Below, in pieces: positions 38,201 to 47,200 of a stretch of 64,000 nucleotides of DNA. Both the position numbers and the translations under genes were made by a program. The first letter of the stretch is position 1; the number at the start of each line of letters is the position of its first letter. The notes beneath the pieces were generated by a model that saw only the letters and a list, made by a program, of their open reading frames with translations, did not search any database and was not told the origin of the DNA. Where the stretch lies: assembly GCF_900112615.1 (NCBI RefSeq), contig NZ_FOMK01000002.1, positions 682,001-746,000 of the forward strand, in the 5' to 3' direction. Source of the DNA: Chitinophaga sp. CF118. Its GTDB lineage: Bacteria; Bacteroidota; Bacteroidia; Chitinophagales; Chitinophagaceae.

Positions 38201-41200
38201 ACGCCTGCGGATAATGTATTAGCAGTAGCCTGATTGGTAGTGGCAAGTTCTTTACTTGTAAACCCATTGTAAAATATGGATTGCGCTGCAATACTGTCGA
38301 AAGTATCCGATGCCTGCACAATATAAGTGCTGCCTGTTACACGCAGCATTTTGCCTGCGCTAAGTCCGGATGAAACATTGTCTGTAAATAAAGCATCAAT
38401 CGTATACAGATCTATTCCTGCTTTTTCATTTACCCAGTTAACAATGTCATTTACAGTCTGATTCTCCTGCAGATAATATTTATAATCTTTGAGCGACTCC
38501 CTTGCCGACTGTATCATCTGCCGGCATATCAGCAGAAAGTAATCACTATAGATGAAGCTGCCCATAGACATGCCTTCTGCATCGTCCATTATAAGCGCTT
38601 TCAGGTTACCGGCATCTTCATCTTCTTCCACCTGTACGGCCAGTTCATTAAAGTAAGCTCTCAGGTATTCTGTGTATGAAGTAGATGTACTGTTATATCC
38701 GGCAAAGTCGTACGAAATGCCTTTATAATCTGTTCCGTAATCCGGCAGTGTAAGCAACATTTCCGGCGGAACGGGGAAATAAGTGGCATCCGTTTCTCCG
38801 GATGTAGGTGCGTTTACGGTAACCGTAAACTGGTTGGTCATAAATGTACTTACATCCTCAGCAGTTATCGGCGTAGGGTTTGCAGTATCACTTAAATAAT
38901 CGAGCAACGCTGCAAGCTGCAGGTCAGTCACGATTGTGGCATCAATCTCTGCGCTGGTCATTGGAGCAGACTGTATGGCTGCAATAGCCCACCGGAATAC
39001 CTGTTTGCCCAACAGTTCGAAAGAGGTATCAATACCTGCACCATAAGCCTTTTGTTGCCCATTCACCTTATCATCCTGCGGCGGCGGTACAGATTCTATG
39101 AAGAGCATAGCAATATAACATGCCAGTTGCTGAGATACATTTGCGGCATTGTCTCCTGCTATAGTAAGGCCAAGCCCTGCATATGCAGTAAGCGGAACCG
39201 GCATTGCTGCCTTTTCCAGGTTAGACCATACCGGGCTGGTAACGGAGCGCACAGCCATAAGTTCTTTCTGGTCATAGTAAAGTCTCCGGCTTCTTCTTTG
39301 ATATACAGGTACACCGGCAGCAAGCAATTGTTCCTGTCCTGTAGTAATCCACGGCGGTGTACCGCCAATAGCTTTTATAGTAATGCTTTCCTGTATTCTT
39401 GCAGAGAAGCTGAAACTGATCTTTATTTTGAAAAGCCCAAGATTGATGGTAATACGGAGCGATACACTTACAGATGCGGTAATGGATACTTCTATCGGTT
39501 CGTATGGAGCAAAGGTGATCTGTGCCAGCAGCCTGAGATCTATATTCACATCTGCTTTTACAATAGCAAAATCCACTGTACCATACAGCTTACCGATAAT
39601 GCCTACCGTACCGCGGAACCAGAAGTAATAGGAAGTTTCCAGCTGTGTATTATTACCGCTGCCATCAGTGAGCTGGTAAGGATTCCATTTTGCCAGTATG
39701 CCTTCAAGTATGGCTACTGCAGTAAGACTGAACCCTGCTTTGAGTATACCTACATCAAAAGAATAACCGAAGCCAAACTGCACGCCGAAACCGAATACCA
39801 GTACAGGGTTGAATGTACCATTGGTTGCAGCAGGAACTCTGTTTGTAGTGGCGCTGGATAACTTACCAAAATAAACGCCCGCCGATCCCATTACGGGGAT
39901 GGGAATACCTATAGGTGTCCAGATAAGTGTCTGGAAAGTAAAGGAACGGGAAAAATCTTCTTTCCAGGGGAAACCAATATCTACCTGAAAGTCGCCGTTG
40001 GTATATACCGCAATACCGAATACAGGCAGTGTAATATTAAACTGGCCCATATTGATCTTGCGCATAACGTCGGGCAATACAATCTCTGCCTGGTACACAC
40101 CTACACTGTCACTGATTTTTTTATACATGATCTGGAAGTCCAGCCCTTTGAATATTTTGGCAGGCTCGCCTTCCAGCGCAACACGTAATGCGTATAGATA
40201 CGGATCGTTAAATACGATCTGCATTGTAATGAAATACCCTCCAGCATCGGCCGTTTCAGCTGCCAATGCTACTGCATTGGATTTGTCTCCGCCCAACTGC
40301 AGCAGGCCAAAGTCCATACCAGTAAGCCAGGAGCTGTTGGCATCAAAATGCACGGCAGGTATTTTTCCGGGTTCGGTATCTGGCAGTGCAGACATGCAGG
40401 CAATAGCTGCTTGTACATTATCGGCTGTTTTAAAACAGTCGAGTGTTACATGTTGCCCTAATGCCAGCAGGCGCAGGTCCAGGTATTTGTTACCTTGTCC
40501 GGGAGGTGCCGGTGTGGTTTCAGGTTTGGCTGCATTCCATGGTGGTATTTCGCCCCATGCAGCAGTTACATCCAGCGCAACTATTACACCGTTGTTGTCA
40601 GGATTGGGATCCTTACTATTGTAGGAAACGCTGATACCTTTAATAGTAACGAAACCCAGGTTAATCGGCCCTATGCCGACATTAAAGCTGACTTTATTAT
40701 CGGTAAAATCGTAAACCAGTGAAAGGTTATTGAGCGGTATACTGTTCAGCACATTCCACGGTGCTGCCAGTCCGAAACTGGTGCCGGTAGCCCACGATAC
40801 CATTATTTCCACCAGGCTTCCTATAGTAGTAGTTTCATTGAATTTCAATGTGGCTATTTGGTGTACTTTCGCGTCTATGGTTTTCTCTTCTACCTCACCG
40901 GTAAGTATACCCCAGGTAATACCATATGCCTGATAATCGGGGTTAAAATTGTAGAAAGTAGTAATGTTGATGTTATTCCAGGTGATATCTGCGGAGATGG
41001 CGCCATAATTACCAACAGTTGCTTTCTCATTTTTCTTTCCATACCCTACCTGTGCGGTTCCTGCAACAGTAAGGTTAAGGAAGTCGATATGCCATGGGGC
41101 TGCTGTTTTTGCGCCGAATTCCCAGTAAGATGTGACTGTATTAATGGTAAATGAAAGTCCGTCAATGCCGTAATTATATTCTTCAGGAGGTGCCCAGCTG

Positions 41201-44200
41201 TTGCCGAGATAATACGAAAGCATATCTCCGATTTTCACAACACCGGATGTTTGTTTGCTGGTAAATGTCCATCCTTTACCTGTGGCATACATGCCACTAA
41301 GTTCCATAACGATCTTTGCCGAGTTGGGCAATGCAGTTATCTGTCCGCCGAGAAATACTGTATTTATGGAATTATTACTGTTGACATTAAAGCTGAGATT
41401 ATCAATGCTGAATATCCCTGCCACAACAAGCGGTTTGTCGGGTTCCAGTATAGCGTCTATCTCGTAATACTTCTGACTGGGAATATAACTGTAATTGAAC
41501 TCCGTAACGGAAGTCGCCAGGTCAAGCTGTCCCCCAAATAATGCCAGCAGATCACTGAGCTGTATAGTACCATCTGTAAGGCCTCCGTACAGTGAAAAAT
41601 CAGGATACCCGCCAACCATTGTAATAGTGCCATTACCAATGGTAAATGATCCTGTAACCAGGAAATTGGTAGTACGGTTGCTTACATCGGCAACATTATA
41701 AACACTTACATCTACGGTAGGTGCAATAGTGAACAGTGGATTCTGCGAAATGGTCCATGGGCTGTTCGTCGTCATTTCAAACGACATATAGTCGAAACTG
41801 AGGGTAGATGAGTTATACATCAGCTGCACTTCCTTCAGGCCGAAACCTGCCAACTGACTGAGCGGCGCGGGAAGAACCTGCACAAGGTTAATACCTCCTG
41901 CGGCCTGGAAAATGGTAGCGATGCCAGGATAATTGCCGTCAAATGCTGCAGAAAGCATCCAGGTGCTTTCTGCTACAGGATATTCGATCAGAAGGCTCAC
42001 ACTTGTGCCGTAACTTTCCAAGGTGCCGAGTATACCACCCTGCACCGGGAAACCGCCTTCGTTTACTTTCATAGTAAAGCCCGGATTGCTAAACAATATC
42101 CAGGGTATATTTTCAATCGTCCATACCTGATCTGCTGTTGCAGTAACCTGAGTTATTACCGGCCCCGATTCTGCTGTGTAAACCAGTTCTATATTCATTT
42201 TCACATCGAGGAACGACATGGTTGTGGCTCCCGAAACAGTCACTTTCGTAATGTTGCCGTCAACATCTTTTTCGGCAATGATATCTTCTTCCGGCACTGC
42301 AATTGAAAATATATTGCCGGTCACTTTTGCAAAGAAGTCACTGAAGTAAGTTTGGGGAAGGGCGCTCAACAAGTTGATACGTCCGTCAGACCAGGCTGCA
42401 ATAAGCCGGTCGTATACTTCCTGTAGTGTAAGTGGTCCTGATTCCCCAACTGCTACATCCAATCCTTCTGTACCATCGCCTCCGAATGTTGATAACCGCT
42501 CCCTGAAACGGTCACGTGGATGCTGTAATGTAAGTGATTCTGACTCTTCGGCAGAAATGCCCAGGCGCTCTGCATACACTTTACTTTCACTTACCAGTAT
42601 CAGTGAATCCACTGCCACCAGCCCCATCATCAGTTTGTCGTGTATATCTTTCTGATAGTACTCTCCCAGTGCGGTAAAATAGTGATTGAGTTCAGAGGAT
42701 GAATCGATTGATCCGAGGGCAGAATTCGTTATAATGTTAAGCTTATTTATATAAACTGCAGGGGTACTCGGTGCTTTCTTTTTCAGGAATGTATCAAAAG
42801 AAAGATCTCTCAGGGACGTTACCCATGTTTTGCAGCTTTGTGCAATTTCAGAATAATTGCTAGCTGCAAGAGTAGATGGATAATTGGTCGCATCATTGGT
42901 ACCTTTCTTGGGTACCTGCATAAATGGCCTGCCAAGACTGATTACCAAACTGGATGTTCCCTGGCCCTCAAATATACCAGGCAAGGTTCCATTTCCGTAA
43001 AAATAATTATATACATCCTGTGGCACAGAGCCGATAGAAATCACAAAGATTTGCTTGCGGGTTGCAGTGGCCAGCGCGGTAGTTATTTCAGCAGATATGT
43101 CTACGTATGAGCCATCCGAATAACCTTTCAGCAGCACAAGCTTGTAGGAATTATCTATAGCTGGTGTAACATACTCAGTGAGTTTATTGATTAATGCATT
43201 CAGGTTGGCAGGAGAATATGCCATCAGGAAATCATCCTCAATCTCAATATAAGTTTTTGATATTGCGCTTTTCAGATTGGTAAGCGCTTTGATGTTGTTG
43301 TTAATATCTTCTTTAAGAGCATCCAGGTACTGGAAAATATTGGCTTCAGCTTTTGCAGGATCGCTGAAATGCAGAATGACCAATGGCTTCTTTGCTGCTT
43401 CTATAATATCGAGTGCGGATAATACAAGATTAAGACTCATTTCACCGGCATCTTCTTTAAACTGATGCAGCCCGTAAACCGGCCACAGGCTCATTGCCGA
43501 CGGGGTACCGGAATAAACATCATATACAGCTTTTACGTTTTTAGTGCGTATGGACAAATCAGGATTGAAAACCTGGGTTGTATACCATGTCCATACCTCT
43601 TGCGATACATCGTCAACAGATTCTTCTGTGAATTTATAAGCAAGGCTATTGAACTGTAAAGATTGTTTGGAGAGATTGAAAATATCTAATTTGCCGGTTG
43701 TTTGTACTGCACTTGTTACATTGTTTTTATTGAGCATTTCCCAGAGGTAGGGTTCCATCCGCAGGAAATAGTCAACCTTCAACATTTCCGCAAAATTATC
43801 TTTCATTTCATCCGCCCCCCCGGTAAAACCGAACCTGATTTGTGTAGGCTCAACGGAAACAGGAAATGGCTTAAACGTGATATTGGTACAGCTGCCGTAA
43901 CTTATTGTTGTAGTATTAATAGTTCCAGGGTTCAGGCCGGGCAATAAGATAGCAAGTTTATCGGCAGTTTTGGTTCCGCCGGCATAGTATACCACGATAT
44001 TGCCCGTGTATGTTGCTCTGTTAATGATGCGCTTCATGATGTTCACCGTCGTGGCCTGATGTCCGTAGTTGAGCGATTCATCTACATAAAAGCGCAGTTC
44101 TCCTTCTTCTCTGATATAGTCAAGCATTTCTTCAATTGAAATGCCGGTATACTGGTCCCGTATATCTGTAGCCCCTGTGAAGAGTGCTACTAAGTCCTGG

Positions 44201-44211
44201 AATAAGCTCAT
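32269..44211 (-). CDS. Giant 3980-residue beta-rich protein with DUF6603-like and LysM-like regions
   Basis: One uninterrupted frame with no signal peptide. About 1-620: alpha/beta region with DESLNYGHQATTVNIMKRII near 45 and PGIFEGQGTSSLVISLGRPF near 410, spaced like the two halves of a GT-B fold (my inference). About 640-1640: repeated amphipathic beta modules (APWNVLNSIPLNNLSLVYD and similar); the 1440-1630 part (VGIIGKLYGTVDFAIVKADV, FKIKISFSFSARIQESITI) resembles DUF6603 as I remember it. About 1960-2080 and 2550-2665: LysM-like motifs (YIVQASDTFDSIAAQSI, GDTLSKVASKYNITQQQL, GNTFESIASYYG). About 2800-3980: further beta-sandwich-like sequence with no family recognised. It is the last gene of a four-gene unit, 27 bases after the preceding stop. 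Function unknown; a structural or toxin-like role are both possible. Confidence 0.85.
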   Translation of the reverse strand: MSLFQDLVALFTGATDIRDQYTGISIEEMLDYIREEGELRFYVDESLNYGHQATTVNIMKRIINRATYTGNIVVYYAGGTKTADKLAILLPGLNPGTINTTTISYGSCTNITFKPFPVSVEPTQIRFGFTGGADEMKDNFAEMLKVDYFLRMEPYLWEMLNKNNVTSAVQTTGKLDIFNLSKQSLQFNSLAYKFTEESVDDVSQEVWTWYTTQVFNPDLSIRTKNVKAVYDVYSGTPSAMSLWPVYGLHQFKEDAGEMSLNLVLSALDIIEAAKKPLVILHFSDPAKAEANIFQYLDALKEDINNNIKALTNLKSAISKTYIEIEDDFLMAYSPANLNALINKLTEYVTPAIDNSYKLVLLKGYSDGSYVDISAEITTALATATRKQIFVISIGSVPQDVYNYFYGNGTLPGIFEGQGTSSLVISLGRPFMQVPKKGTNDATNYPSTLAASNYSEIAQSCKTWVTSLRDLSFDTFLKKKAPSTPAVYINKLNIITNSALGSIDSSSELNHYFTALGEYYQKDIHDKLMMGLVAVDSLILVSESKVYAERLGISAEESESLTLQHPRDRFRERLSTFGGDGTEGLDVAVGESGPLTLQEVYDRLIAAWSDGRINLLSALPQTYFSDFFAKVTGNIFSIAVPEEDIIAEKDVDGNITKVTVSGATTMSFLDVKMNIELVYTAESGPVITQVTATADQVWTIENIPWILFSNPGFTMKVNEGGFPVQGGILGTLESYGTSVSLLIEYPVAESTWMLSAAFDGNYPGIATIFQAAGGINLVQVLPAPLSQLAGFGLKEVQLMYNSSTLSFDYMSFEMTTNSPWTISQNPLFTIAPTVDVSVYNVADVSNRTTNFLVTGSFTIGNGTITMVGGYPDFSLYGGLTDGTIQLSDLLALFGGQLDLATSVTEFNYSYIPSQKYYEIDAILEPDKPLVVAGIFSIDNLSFNVNSNNSINTVFLGGQITALPNSAKIVMELSGMYATGKGWTFTSKQTSGVVKIGDMLSYYLGNSWAPPEEYNYGIDGLSFTINTVTSYWEFGAKTAAPWHIDFLNLTVAGTAQVGYGKKNEKATVGNYGAISADITWNNINITTFYNFNPDYQAYGITWGILTGEVEEKTIDAKVHQIATLKFNETTTIGSLVEIMVSWATGTSFGLAAPWNVLNSIPLNNLSLVYDFTDNKVSFNVGIGPINLGFVTIKGISVSYNSKDPNPDNNGVIVALDVTAAWGEIPPWNAAKPETTPAPPGQGNKYLDLRLLALGQHVTLDCFKTADNVQAAIACMSALPDTEPGKIPAVHFDANSSWLTGMDFGLLQLGGDKSNAVALAAETADAGGYFITMQIVFNDPYLYALRVALEGEPAKIFKGLDFQIMYKKISDSVGVYQAEIVLPDVMRKINMGQFNITLPVFGIAVYTNGDFQVDIGFPWKEDFSRSFTFQTLIWTPIGIPIPVMGSAGVYFGKLSSATTNRVPAATNGTFNPVLVFGFGVQFGFGYSFDVGILKAGFSLTAVAILEGILAKWNPYQLTDGSGNNTQLETSYYFWFRGTVGIIGKLYGTVDFAIVKADVNIDLRLLAQITFAPYEPIEVSITASVSVSLRITINLGLFKIKISFSFSARIQESITIKAIGGTPPWITTGQEQLLAAGVPVYQRRSRRLYYDQKELMAVRSVTSPVWSNLEKAAMPVPLTAYAGLGLTIAGDNAANVSQQLACYIAMLFIESVPPPQDDKVNGQQKAYGAGIDTSFELLGKQVFRWAIAAIQSAPMTSAEIDATIVTDLQLAALLDYLSDTANPTPITAEDVSTFMTNQFTVTVNAPTSGETDATYFPVPPEMLLTLPDYGTDYKGISYDFAGYNSTSTSYTEYLRAYFNELAVQVEEDEDAGNLKALIMDDAEGMSMGSFIYSDYFLLICRQMIQSARESLKDYKYYLQENQTVNDIVNWVNEKAGIDLYTIDALFTDNVSSGLSAGKMLRVTGSTYIVQASDTFDSIAAQSIFYNGFTSKELATTNQATANTLSAGVTISYPDKDPYKTLAGQSLNDVALAIGVSVSDLINNGNITGLAGLLLPVATISIPSFNSTTASGDTLSKVASKYNITQQQLAAPAENGTIIDLFDKTAGDYLNIANLQQFQAGELISEIQATNGLQHLSGMTSRYYMAGLRLPTDGITPEYKGMWVTDNGGVLTLPSYAGLYALTGQQFQIPDLATESFDIQFSRTSALSWLIFSGSNPAQMVLPLVPGSFDAQQISAVKGYATANSLDIYLSLLGAQDAFITKEATYPFTSEIDWNSASAFTMPYGGDAGGVPALSLWQLPDTLLELPDPQTRMVNPRVKMQIGRYDEASRTMVNTPVTYYGYGSLVSFTVKKVPVVADSPNTLTTYEIMGADGSNVEVLEKMVSGIGNDKSLIATLTVAYGVDSNGTTTEGIQTDALNSLTMGIAQVNLSTETRPDSLSAKFYLTAEQQEEMVLLNETTDFIRLLWQASITRGGGYYLYYYNSGSSSGLPDRIFNDNNEATLSLLVLFTAPDNEALRNDVTNYMNVLATGEAIDTTHSVLFAEANPYQRRLPSDNVQTLSALAYGYYGNVADVVTDNKGLTLRTGKLLLVDEGVYEVRPEGRAPGGNLNTIASYFGTTSDAIKVANPLQTNWPDVLPLYTALYLPEITITVGTGNGGNTFESIASYYGEDLAALGGKNQEVAGLFADNQQIIINGGPDIRTSSVAAGVAGIAAERPVPAAIPDDPSTQDYGKLFLLNTYNMLSYQVADNNYFAASNLGLPATPSGETEDQDTNDKMSYPKTLEEGDNWSYSQSIPYTRFAKNVALTSGIMPDQSGSPYRGLGGLLQIDYAWQDLYGNRIITTLSQPSGNSQLNMPPVLTGYTDALIGLNQWPSVAASWEVNTDKNEEPQLQLSLSFGDSYYQGLMWAKVVGATSITGWFTEPLDEISAIDPANYSLDSGISIKSITLGSDKQTVTIQVDNVPENLLVTLSINNISNTDKTETYTGVAQFSYPEVPAEATSTIIEQAKKDMSVYEQLWYQLTDPNGIAYTVDTTLLQNGYTLTVAQVSDLVEDWISSIYLFLENRSQGLTVVPSPDAAHLLTFAIDTTNLNAAQIFRLDLNFTVKRTKNAASGDLETTGGILQAVTQVSPLSDTEGGYTYSLNTFAARFEEALLQPDKYELRIATGTDREDAGNDKETWAVRLGLDKNALTPVAYTINDPAEPDIFAPRPISNKLESRRQVPIYYYSEKTGIDFNTPSVYIDFTGIDMDQWGHLFFSSIDDVLSPEFTAAIQLVDNKKQTTYLEDLLAGKKALADIVKEWMIPVFSGETANADAVKESFKQLLLVKLGNAYTTQAAVQFHATVSADAAEGIFPRLYGSISRNFKCADAMADAQDNTIVYLIFTNPPDEVSAGISSNFTVSDGLIVVSSGIDSADIRRVIIKLNGQAIAGSTQVTINAGFTDMTGNIIMPPLVKMVLAEINEGNNSDSITFTSPKLSLETSNTVTLPFLISSPQIVRGSSNELLPYVDLDLSFAGSSIEHQISTLPNIEGYEASTWLSFVTPLSMNDSPLTGDLGKIQVPMVLREFPTAPSMVNQSGESTVPPDTADINQLLNWNYNIEYALPIHYPQDQLDFTINFNVADTSNMMLRGIEDAFPQLAEFITVSPSVYAVLETQLTLVTAVTADGDPLLDTVSTALTSYTELLSQVVTAAQGNMLTMPGSNSRLTSTEVLPYTFYIQEGSATVDEVQALIVSVHGLPPDGIGQPLVDIKGYERHAYTQICAGNFCYYYMKDGAVLSAAAGQVIPDRTVIIPAMNILARQDAATTAFIRRNAELVPGKPSSEPFIYTTGMVEFSNPYHPTTDCDTPIDISTINAPSGKHNYASLTTQLTNLFDALLEENSQDTVSFLMSSQYTYQLNAGTGNVDLPVIMQPMQSIQVNPGASTGDKKLADMIAEWAGSIGLWYNNRSPLTTNAALWFDLTVFSNLTQQPLPLVRLRTLNLDIQYITEM

Positions 44212-44238
44212 AGTATGAGTTATTAGAAGTTTGAAATA

Positions 44239-47200
44239 TTATACTGTTGCCGGTGATGTTTGTTTTTTATACATAGCATACCATCCCAGGCCGCTTGCTT
44301 TGCCGCCGGAGTCGGGATTGCCAAACAGATAGAACAGCACAGAACCATTTGGTGGTACTTTCAGCATGCCCAAAAACTGCAATGCTATTTCTGTAAACAT
44401 GAGCAGGAAGGAAGCTTGCGAAGTATCGTAAGTAAGCCGTATCTGCCCTATCGATATTTTCATTACACTCTGCAGGCTTATGAGTTTGGCCCCGCCTCCG
44501 GTACCCGGTAATGATATACCTACAGATGCTTTATAAGTGCCATCGCCCTTACTGTTGGGCGACCATGCTATCAGCAGATAGGAATCCAGACTTACTTTCC
44601 CGGCAAGCTCGCCGGGAGTGCCCATATTCAGCTTAAAACGCAGGCCGTACCAACAGCCGGAGCTTACATCAGACAAGGCAATGTCGGGTATTACAGGCAG
44701 GTAACCTTTGTCCGATAAAGTAGTAAGGGGCTTTGCGATTATCAGTCCCTGCAGGTCCAGGGCAAAATTGAGGAAGATGCTGGAGTCTCTTGGTGTACTG
44801 TGGCTCGTATCAAAACTGATCTGTGTAGCATCCAGTGCCATTGTTTTTGATGGCGGATCAGATTCCGGGAATGCCATTGATATGCCGAGATTACTGAACT
44901 TGAGTCCCTGATTTGGTTCATCTTCGCCGGGCTTATTTCCGAAGGAAAAAATATCAAATACCGGCACCGTCTCTTCATCACTAACAAGGTAATAATCTAT
45001 AAAGCCACTCATGCCAAACCAGGACAGTACATTTCCATCTTTGTCTGTATTGAGTGTACTAAGTATTACGTTTGAGATCTGTATTTTGTGAATAATGTTG
45101 TTGTCGAAATAAAAAGTATTATCACCCTGGCTGGAAAGATTGTATAACGTCTGACTGTCTGTTATCTGCAGGCTTCCTTTCAGCAATATATTATGATACA
45201 CATTGTCCGGAACACTCATACCAGTTACGGGCATATTAAGTAGCTCTGTAATGGTAAGCTGGGCAAGACTTTCAAAGCTTCGTACAGCCGTGTTCTCAAA
45301 AAGCACTTTCAGAGTCAGCAACCGGAAGTCGTAGGTAGTTGCCGTAACAGGAGCAATAGCCGTATCTGTGCCGTCATCTATAAAATCGGGGTCTACATAA
45401 TAGATCAGGCCGAATATAGTGCTGGGCTTATCCAGAACAGCATCTGCCCCACTCTTCTTTACCGGGCTTATTTCCACTGCGAGGTGATGCGCATTAAATG
45501 CATCAGGATCCGTAACGCCGGCCATGATACCAGCAAGATTATCGGGCAGTCTGCTAATGTCCATGCGTAAAAACAGGATACCAGTCCAGTTTTCGTCCTG
45601 CGCTATAGTATTGAATTTTGTAAAGTATTTATTGTCGCCCTGCGCCATTGCCTGTTTAAAGTAATTTTGCAGCCATTGCGAAAGTGTTACCAGCTGATCG
45701 TTATCAGGCGGCATTATGGTACCGTCATCATTGGTATTTGTTGGTGAAGCAAAAGCATCTTTTTGCGTCCATTTTGAGGGGTTAGCCACCAGGCTGTTGG
45801 TTGCATCTGCCGGATCATAAAGCTTCCCCTTTTTTGCTTTAATCAGCATTACATTCCGGTAGTCATTGTATTTATTCTGCTGTCCTACATTAGCGGTCAT
45901 TTCCCAGCTACCAATGCTCATCTTGTTTAAAAACGCCGGTTGCCCTGGTGTAGAACCATTCAGTTGACCAAGATAATCCGCATTAGCAGCTACAAGCATC
46001 AGGTCGCCCGTCTGCAGTGCTTCCACCAGTTGCTCGTCCGGGTTCACGAATTTGAGGAAATACGCTGTGCCGTTATCTGTGTTTTGCCCCAGCAGTACCT
46101 CGTTCCATTGCATTTGTCCACCGGCTGTGGTGAGTGTTACAAGCAGCCCGGATGGTGTAGTGGATGTTTGCGGAGTTTCACTTTGCAGAGTTCTGGTGGC
46201 AGACAATAAAGATTTTGAAGTGGAAAGTTTCCCTACATTTTTTCTCCGTGTAGGACTTATCACCTGGTTTTCGAAGGTTACAATCTGTTCCTGTGAGAAA
46301 GAGTTAATGCCGTCGCCAGCTGTTACTCCATTATAAGGCAACATCGGGAAAGTAACGGTATCATCTGCCACATAAGTAAACCCGGGAGTATTATGCCCGA
46401 ATAAATCAGTGTATTGTGGAGTAATGAGTCCATCGCTGCCGAACAGAGGAGACCCTTTCGGCTGTGCTATATAGTAAATAGTATTGCCCTCAGCGGCAAT
46501 GAATGTAGCCCATGAGGAGGAAAATGTGCTGTCGAGCAGTGGAGCATTGGGATCCTGCGGTGTTTTTACCGGAGATGCTACTTCAAATGGAAATTTAGGG
46601 GCATATGCAGGCTGACAGGAAAGGAAGCGGAACCTGTCACCGTTTGTAGTGTCTGTTTTCGGCGTAATGCTAAAAAATTCCGTACCCTGCATGCCACCTA
46701 TCAGGTATTGCGGACTTTCTGCAGCAGATGGTATCTGTATCGTGAAGTCTCCTTCGGGAGTAACTAAAAATCTTTGTGTGGTTGATGAAGTGTATTCTCC
46801 ACCAGCAAATACAAGCCTTGCAGGCAGTGTGTTTCCGCCCGATACTTCGGGTAACAGGTTAACGGCGGCACCAAATACTGTTCTGAAAAAAGAAGCCAGC
46901 ATTGTGCCTGCACCATCGGCATTGATGCCGGTAAAGTTAAACCAGGTACGTCTGCTGGCATAGCTGCCGCTTATAGTGCAGGCGCCGGTGCGGCATGGAT
47001 CGTATGCAGTATTGAATACATCTGTGGGATCAATGCTTACTGCGAACCCGATAAAGTCCGTGGCTGCATTTGTAGTATCAGCTAATGGAAGCCACTCAGA
47101 GAGAGCGTTACGGTCAGGTTCCTGTACCGGATATAACAACTGGAAGCCCCATTGAAAATCATCGTATAATGATTGCCGTTGTATACCGATAGAGAACTGG

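Noticed and set aside
39052..39861. 269-codon plus-strand frame
   Set aside because: It lies wholly inside the coding region of the giant minus-strand gene in an opposing frame, has Cys/Tyr/Arg-rich composition typical of shadows, and no start signal.
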